In this document: positions 24,806 to 24,861 of the stretch, piece after piece | Layout of the letters: each line of letters opens with the position of its first letter | Position numbering within the stretch: position 1 is the stretch's first letter | Assembly: GCA_023229575.1 (NCBI GenBank) | Contig: JALNYZ010000047.1 | Location: 1-24,861, forward strand | Direction: 5' to 3' | Length of the DNA stretch: 24,861 nt | Source of the DNA: Prolixibacteraceae bacterium | Lineage (GTDB): Bacteria; Bacteroidota; Bacteroidia; Bacteroidales; Prolixibacteraceae | Translations under genes and position numbers: made by a program | The notes under the pieces: model-generated | The model's input: only the letters and a program-made list of their open reading frames with translations | Told to the model about the DNA's origin: nothing | The model's database searches: none

Positions 24806-24861
24806 ATGAATATGAAAAATATCTTTTATTTATTTCTGATGGTCATGCTGGTCGCAAGTTG
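24806..24861 (+). CDS. N-terminus of a further lipoprotein of the susCD operon (truncated by window end)
   Basis: An ATG at 24806, 23 bp after the SusD stop, opens MNMKNIFYLFLMVMLVAS followed by an incomplete TG codon, most likely cysteine. That gives a lipoprotein signal peptide with lipobox VASC. By position, genes after SusD in such loci usually encode surface glycan-binding proteins (SusE/SusF or SGBP type) or secreted enzymes, but nothing of the mature protein is visible. The start could also be the ATG at 24812. Confidence 0.65.
   Translation, partial: MNMKNIFYLFLMVMLVAS

Overview
The window looks like a Bacteroidota chromosome, probably a marine or soil Marinilabiliales/Prolixibacteraceae-like lineage (that finer placement is inference only). 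It carries SusC/SusD-type outer-membrane glycan uptake pairs, an ECF sigma factor and FecR anti-sigma pair, a SusC with an N-terminal STN signalling domain, many signal-peptide-bearing glycoside hydrolases, A-rich upstream regions with weak Shine-Dalgarno sequences, and one good Bacteroidota-type promoter (TAnnTTTG). Base composition is moderate. Nearly all genes run on the + strand.

Region 1 (1-295) is the 3' end of a SusD-like gene, closed by a very strong hairpin terminator directly after its stop codon. Region 2 (447-11302) is a tight four-gene operon (gaps of 8, 29 and 16 bp) of exported enzymes: a 913-aa GH2 glycosidase, a GH20 beta-N-acetylhexosaminidase, and two tandem paralogues, each exactly 1079 aa, that join an N-terminal LamG/concanavalin-like domain to a GH2 beta-mannosidase-like enzyme. 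The paralogues align without gaps at about 87% identity (hand count). Half of a 24-residue stretch just before the catalytic nucleophile differs between them, while other tracts are identical at the DNA level.

Region 3 (11523-16072) appears to be a cytoplasmic catabolic operon: an MFS permease, an M20-family metallo-deacylase/peptidase, an extended SDR (NAD-dependent epimerase/dehydratase family) that lacks the usual catalytic lysine, and a dihydrodipicolinate synthase/N-acetylneuraminate lyase-family aldolase or dehydratase. The substrate is not identifiable from sequence. The order import, deacylation, redox or epimerisation, then Schiff-base lyase is a coherent but hypothetical route.

Region 4 (16097-24861) begins a second polysaccharide utilisation locus: promoter, ECF sigma factor, FecR anti-sigma factor, STN-containing SusC, SusD, and the first 56 bases of another lipoprotein gene. 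The sigma and FecR genes, normally adjacent, are separated by about 1.6 kb holding an oppositely oriented exported protein of unknown family and a cluster of intergenic repeats. A pair of overlapping hairpins lies between fecR and susC.

Working model: SusC/SusD import oligosaccharides trimmed outside or in the periplasm by the GH2/GH20 enzymes, and the STN-FecR-sigma relay switches on the locus when its ligand is present. The MFS operon may process a released unusual monosaccharide or acylated derivative. No RNA genes, CRISPR arrays, transposases or prophage genes were seen.
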